6,694 nt of DNA from Lachnospiraceae bacterium (GTDB lineage Bacteria; Bacillota_A; Clostridia; Lachnospirales; Lachnospiraceae), in the NCBI GenBank assembly GCA_016281675.1, contig JAEEJD010000219.1, forward strand, positions 1-6,694. The letters run 5' to 3'. The position numbers and the translations under genes were made by a program. Of the stretch, positions 3,681 to 6,694 are shown one piece after another. The first letter of the stretch is position 1, and every line of letters begins with the position of its first letter. The notes below the pieces were generated by a model that searched no databases, was not told where the DNA came from, and saw only the letters and a list, made by a program, of their open reading frames with translations.

Positions 3681-6425
3681 TCACATCTTCTTTGCAAACA
3701 GAAGACCGAAAGTCCCCGGCCCGGCATTTACCGCTATGGCCGGGGATGCTTTCTGGCAATATACGTTTTCGAACTTTACTTTCTTATCGACAATACTCTT
3801 GATATAATCCAGATCTTTCTTGTTCAGCCCGACGTACGTAATGAACAACGTACTCCTGTCTATATCGGATACGGATGACAGGCATGATGCGATATACCTC
3901 GCCCAGCTTCTGGTGTGGGAACCGAAGAATATCTTGTCGGTGATCATCCTGCCGCCCTTCATCTCTATGACCGGATGGAACATGACCGCTTTACACAAAG
4001 CCGCAAGCCTGGAGCTGACCTGCCCGGACCTTGCAAGATAGTCGAGATTATCCACGATAAAACTTGAATGGACATGCTTCTTGACGTAATCGAGCCTGCG
4101 CAGTATCTCCCCGACGGACAGGCCCGAAGATGCAAGTTTGCACGCAGTCAGTACTATGATCCCCTGACCGCTTGACAGATGTCCCGTGTCAAATACGGTA
4201 ACGTTATCAAACGCACGCGAGCCTTCTTTGGCGGAATCATAGCCGCTGTGCGTAACTTTCGATGATATGGTAAGGTGAATGATGTTATTGGCTCTCGAAA
4301 GTGCCGATGCGAAGAATTCCTCGTGTTCCTTGACGGACGGTGCATGTGTCCTGACATCGCTTCCGTCTGACATGTATTCAAGAAGACCGTCGGAATCGAT
4401 CTCCTTTCCGTCCGCAAATATCCCCTCTTCGGTCTCCACCTTATGAGGTATCACGGCTATACCGTGTTTCTCCAAAAGTGATGCCGGAATATCGGCAACG
4501 CTCTCCGTGGTGATCGATATGGGTCTCTTCTTCTTGCGTGAATCAAGCCACTTCATACTGCTCTCGACTATATTGTCATCCCTGTTTACAACGGTGACGA
4601 GATTCTTCGGAAGGAGACGTTCAAGCTCACCCTCGAGTTCGGCAGGGCTGACGGGTTTGACAAGGTAACCGTCAAATCCCTCATCCGCATACAGTTTTCT
4701 CATGTCACTGCCGGCATTGGCCGTAAGGGCGACTACCTTGGACTCCTTACAGATCCCTCCCACCTGCTCTTTGATCCTTCGGAAGCATTCTATGCCGTCC
4801 ATCTCGGGCATCAGATGGTCCATCAGGATGACATTGTACTCCGTATGCTGCGTCATCTCCAAAGCTTCCGCTCCGCTTTTGGCCGTATCGACCTTAACAA
4901 GCGTATCGCGAAGGAGTTTTGTGACAACCATAAGATTGGATTCGTTGTCATCGACAACGAGAACCTTGGCATCGGGTGCCTCGAAACTGCTCCTGTATTC
5001 TCCGGACCTGTTTGCAAGTTGCTTCTTCTCCAGATCCAGCTTTCCTATCGTTGAAAAATCAGTTACCTTTTGCGGTATCTCAACAACAAACGTCGACCCT
5101 TGAGTATAGACACTGTTGACCGTGACCACACCGCCCATCAGTTCGGTAAGTTCTTTTACTATGGACAGTCCCAGTCCCGTACCTTCGATATAACGGTTCT
5201 GTTCCTCATCCACACGTTTGAAAGCGGTGAACAGGTAAGGGATACTCTCTTTACGGATACCCATTCCGGTATCCGTTACCGAATATGTGATATCGGCAAC
5301 ACCGTCGGTAATACCGTTATTCTGTATGGACAGCGTGACCGATCCTTCCTTGGTATATTTGATGGCATTGTTAAGAAGGTTTATGAGGATCTGCTTGATC
5401 CTGACCTCATCGCCGTACAGTTCCGCGGGAATGTCGGGGGATATCTCAACATGAAGATCCAGGCCTTTTTCCTTCGCACGCATCCACAGCATACCGACTA
5501 TATCCGACAGCATGTTCCCGGGATGATATGACACCGGAGTAAGCTTCATCTGTCCTGATGTTATCTTACTCATATCAAGGATATCGTTGATGATATGAAG
5601 AAGCATGTTTGACGCGGCCCGTATATTTGCGGCGTCCTCGGCAACCTCATCGGAAACCTTTTCACGCATTATCATCTCGTTCAGACCTATTATCGTATTG
5701 ATAGGAGTCCTGATCTCATGGCTCATACTCGAAAAGAACCTGTTCTGGGCCTTGCTCAGATCGCTGATCTCCTTCTTCTGTTCCTCATTGCTGATATAAT
5801 TATCCCTGAAGGAGAATTCGAGGAACATGACGATAAGGCCGAGGATCAGCACGAACAGCAGATATGCGGCAATACTGAGCGGTGACGGTGACGGCGAACC
5901 GAGACGGGTTCTTAATGAGGTATATACAAACAGCATGATAGTGTCGGTGATGAACGACAGCATCATGAACGCGAACGGATTCATGTACACACATATCGGA
6001 ACAAGGAGTACGACCGTCATGTAGATGGTCGGATCCGCAACTTTGTCCGTAAGGGATCCGATCGCCATCTCGACCATCGATCCCGAAAGGGTAAGAAAAG
6101 ATATGATCGGTGCGATCCACAAAAGGATCCCGCTCCTTTTCTCATAGTCGTTCCTGACATACATCAGGATGTATATCGAGATCAGGTACAGGATGACCAT
6201 TCCCGCACAAAGAAGGCGAAAACAGAACAGATACTCTTGGTACGTCTGCTGCCCTATAAACGACCGAAGCAAACGGATCGCATGAAAGACCGCACCCGCT
6301 ATGACCGCAATACGCATCTTGGAAAGCATATCGACATATATGGTCCTGATTATCCGATCTTCATATTCGTATGTGCCCTTTTGATGGAAAAGGAACCGGA
6401 AAAACGCTTCAAATGAAAGCTTCAT
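3681..6425 (-). CDS. Membrane hybrid histidine kinase with receiver and C-terminal DegV domain
   Basis: A 914-residue multidomain protein. Residues 37-204 hold about six membrane segments with short loops and no evident extracytoplasmic sensor. A short helix leads to HisKA with SMSHEIRTP (phosphorylated H236). HATPase_c has the N box INLLNNAIKYT (N353), the D box DTGMGI (385-390) and the G2 box GTGLGL (415-420). The receiver (about 485-605) has D492, D493, phosphoacceptor D536 (LMDHLMP), T568 and K590. All catalytic residues of both parts are present. After a basic linker (606-634), residues 635-914 form a full-length DegV/FakB-type domain: TTESVADIP (639-647), APS (695-697), SSKVTHSG (721-728), SSGQG (751-755), VDNLDYLARSGQVSS (791-805) and GPGTFG (902-907). 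DegV proteins bind fatty acids, and FakB presents them to a kinase. DegV is usually a stand-alone protein of about 280 residues, so here it may sense or respond to fatty acid. The start is set by GGAGG at 6 nt and an ATGA overlap with the upstream HPt gene. Confidence 0.93.
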   Translation of the reverse strand: MKLSFEAFFRFLFHQKGTYEYEDRIIRTIYVDMLSKMRIAVIAGAVFHAIRLLRSFIGQQTYQEYLFCFRLLCAGMVILYLISIYILMYVRNDYEKRSGILLWIAPIISFLTLSGSMVEMAIGSLTDKVADPTIYMTVVLLVPICVYMNPFAFMMLSFITDTIMLFVYTSLRTRLGSPSPSPLSIAAYLLFVLILGLIVMFLEFSFRDNYISNEEQKKEISDLSKAQNRFFSSMSHEIRTPINTIIGLNEMIMREKVSDEVAEDAANIRAASNMLLHIINDILDMSKITSGQMKLTPVSYHPGNMLSDIVGMLWMRAKEKGLDLHVEISPDIPAELYGDEVRIKQILINLLNNAIKYTKEGSVTLSIQNNGITDGVADITYSVTDTGMGIRKESIPYLFTAFKRVDEEQNRYIEGTGLGLSIVKELTELMGGVVTVNSVYTQGSTFVVEIPQKVTDFSTIGKLDLEKKQLANRSGEYRSSFEAPDAKVLVVDDNESNLMVVTKLLRDTLVKVDTAKSGAEALEMTQHTEYNVILMDHLMPEMDGIECFRRIKEQVGGICKESKVVALTANAGSDMRKLYADEGFDGYLVKPVSPAELEGELERLLPKNLVTVVNRDDNIVESSMKWLDSRKKKRPISITTESVADIPASLLEKHGIAVIPHKVETEEGIFADGKEIDSDGLLEYMSDGSDVRTHAPSVKEHEEFFASALSRANNIIHLTISSKVTHSGYDSAKEGSRAFDNVTVFDTGHLSSGQGIIVLTACKLASSGLSVGEILRRLDYVKKHVHSSFIVDNLDYLARSGQVSSRLAALCKAVMFHPVIEMKGGRMITDKIFFGSHTRSWARYIASCLSSVSDIDRSTLFITYVGLNKKDLDYIKSIVDKKVKFENVYCQKASPAIAVNAGPGTFGLLFAKKM
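3713..3746 (+). terminator. GC-rich hairpin, possible terminator of the SPFH unit
   Basis: TCCCCGGCC (3713-3721) pairs perfectly with GGCCGGGGA (3738-3746) over 9 bp around a 16-nt loop, 36 nt after the plus-strand stop. The following bases TGCTTTCTGG are only mildly T-rich. The hairpin lies inside the DegV-coding end (the AVNAGPG region) of the opposing gene, so it may be a coding coincidence. In the minus direction it would cut that mRNA before its stop codon, so only a plus-strand role is considered. Confidence 0.3.
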
Positions 6426-6694
6426 TCATTACCTCCTTCCGGAACGAACTCTATTACCGCATCATCGGCCTCGCCGGCGGTATCTGTATCGTTATCGGAA
6501 TGATCCGCATCTTCCTGCGGCCTTATGAGATCAAGTATCCTTTCATATGCCAGGAGCATGTTCTGATGATTGTCATCCACGTATGCCCTGTCACCGTTCT
6601 TTGCAGCCGTCTCAAGTTCTCTGGCGGACTCGGACAGATCCGTCGCGCCGATCATCTTGGACGTACTCTTGATCGAATGGACCTGTATCGCGTA
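6422..6694 (-). CDS. C-terminal end of an HPt-domain phosphotransfer protein (runs off right edge)
   Basis: The frame is open to the window edge and gives the last 90 residues of a longer protein. It opens inside an HPt four-helix domain: YAIQVHSIKSTSKMIGA at 1-17 matches the HPt signature HSLKGSS...IGA, and the His at fragment residue 6 (bases 6677-6679) is the predicted phosphorylation site. The helix SESARELETAAKNGD and a further helix ending ERILDLI (51-57) complete the domain. The last 33 residues are an acidic, probably disordered tail (DADHSDNDTDTAGEADD). The Met at base 6655 lies inside the conserved motif and is not the real start. HPt domains receive phosphate from a receiver Asp and pass it on, and a hybrid kinase with a receiver is the next gene, overlapping by 4 nt. 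The missing upstream part may carry further signalling domains; that cannot be seen. Confidence 0.85.
   Translation of the reverse strand, partial: YAIQVHSIKSTSKMIGATDLSESARELETAAKNGDRAYVDDNHQNMLLAYERILDLIRPQEDADHSDNDTDTAGEADDAVIEFVPEGGNE
6432..6436 (-). promoter_or_regulatory. Ribosome binding site deciding the start of the kinase-DegV gene
   Basis: GGAGG on the minus strand lies 6 nt before the ATG at 6425. A second ATG at 6429 is out of frame and only 2 nt from this site. The site is inside the last codons of the HPt gene, pointing to translational coupling. Confidence 0.75.

Noticed and set aside
3713..3746. The GC-rich hairpin as a terminator for the minus-strand kinase-DegV gene
   Set aside because: It lies before that gene's stop codon, so ending transcription there would leave an mRNA without a stop.
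6653..6655. Met at base 6655 as the true start of a 77-residue protein
   Set aside because: It lies in the middle of the HPt signature, and the frame stays open through the phosphorylatable His to the window edge.
1..6694. CRISPR array, transposon ends, tRNA or rRNA
   Set aside because: No spaced direct repeats, transposase motifs, terminal inverted repeats or RNA gene signatures were seen; nearly the whole window is coding.

Overview
The window looks like chromosomal DNA of a Clostridia-type Firmicute, most likely a gut or rumen Lachnospiraceae/Oscillospiraceae relative. This rests on strong GGAGG-type ribosome binding sites, tightly overlapping genes, a secreted esterase with a Pro/Thr-rich linker, and a hybrid histidine kinase joined to a DegV domain. 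The placement is inferred from gene style, not from a marker gene. No RNA gene, insertion sequence, CRISPR array or phage gene is visible. Almost every base is coding; the only real intergenic gap is 2229-2343.

Left block (minus strand, 2228 down to 1): three overlapping genes read as one operon. First is a diacylglycerol-kinase-family lipid kinase (1347-2228). Next is a patatin-like lipid acyl hydrolase (481-1350), joined by an ATGA overlap. Last is the N-terminal part of a secreted SGNH/SASA-type carbohydrate esterase with a Pro/Thr linker (1-500, running off the left edge), whose start lies inside the end of the patatin gene.

Centre: a 115-bp divergent control region. It holds a minus-strand promoter whose predicted start falls almost on the kinase ATG (possible leaderless mRNA), a perfect 12-bp palindrome, and an extended -10 promoter for the plus-strand pair. 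That pair is an SPFH/band-7 membrane protein (2344-3243) followed 11 bp later by an unrecognised 140-residue membrane-anchored protein (3255-3677) with a His/Cys cluster.

Right block (minus strand, 6694 down to 3681): the C-terminal end of an HPt-containing protein (6422-6694, running off the right edge) overlaps by ATGA the start of a 914-residue protein (3681-6425). The large protein has a multi-pass membrane domain, HisKA, HATPase_c, a receiver and a full-length C-terminal DegV fatty-acid-binding domain. With the adjacent HPt, this has the parts of a His-Asp-His phosphorelay ending in, or sensed by, a lipid-binding domain. It is the most unusual item here.

Four of the seven genes touch lipids or membrane organisation (lipid kinase, patatin, SPFH, DegV), so a membrane-lipid theme is plausible. 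The blocks are nevertheless separate transcription units, and the link is inference.
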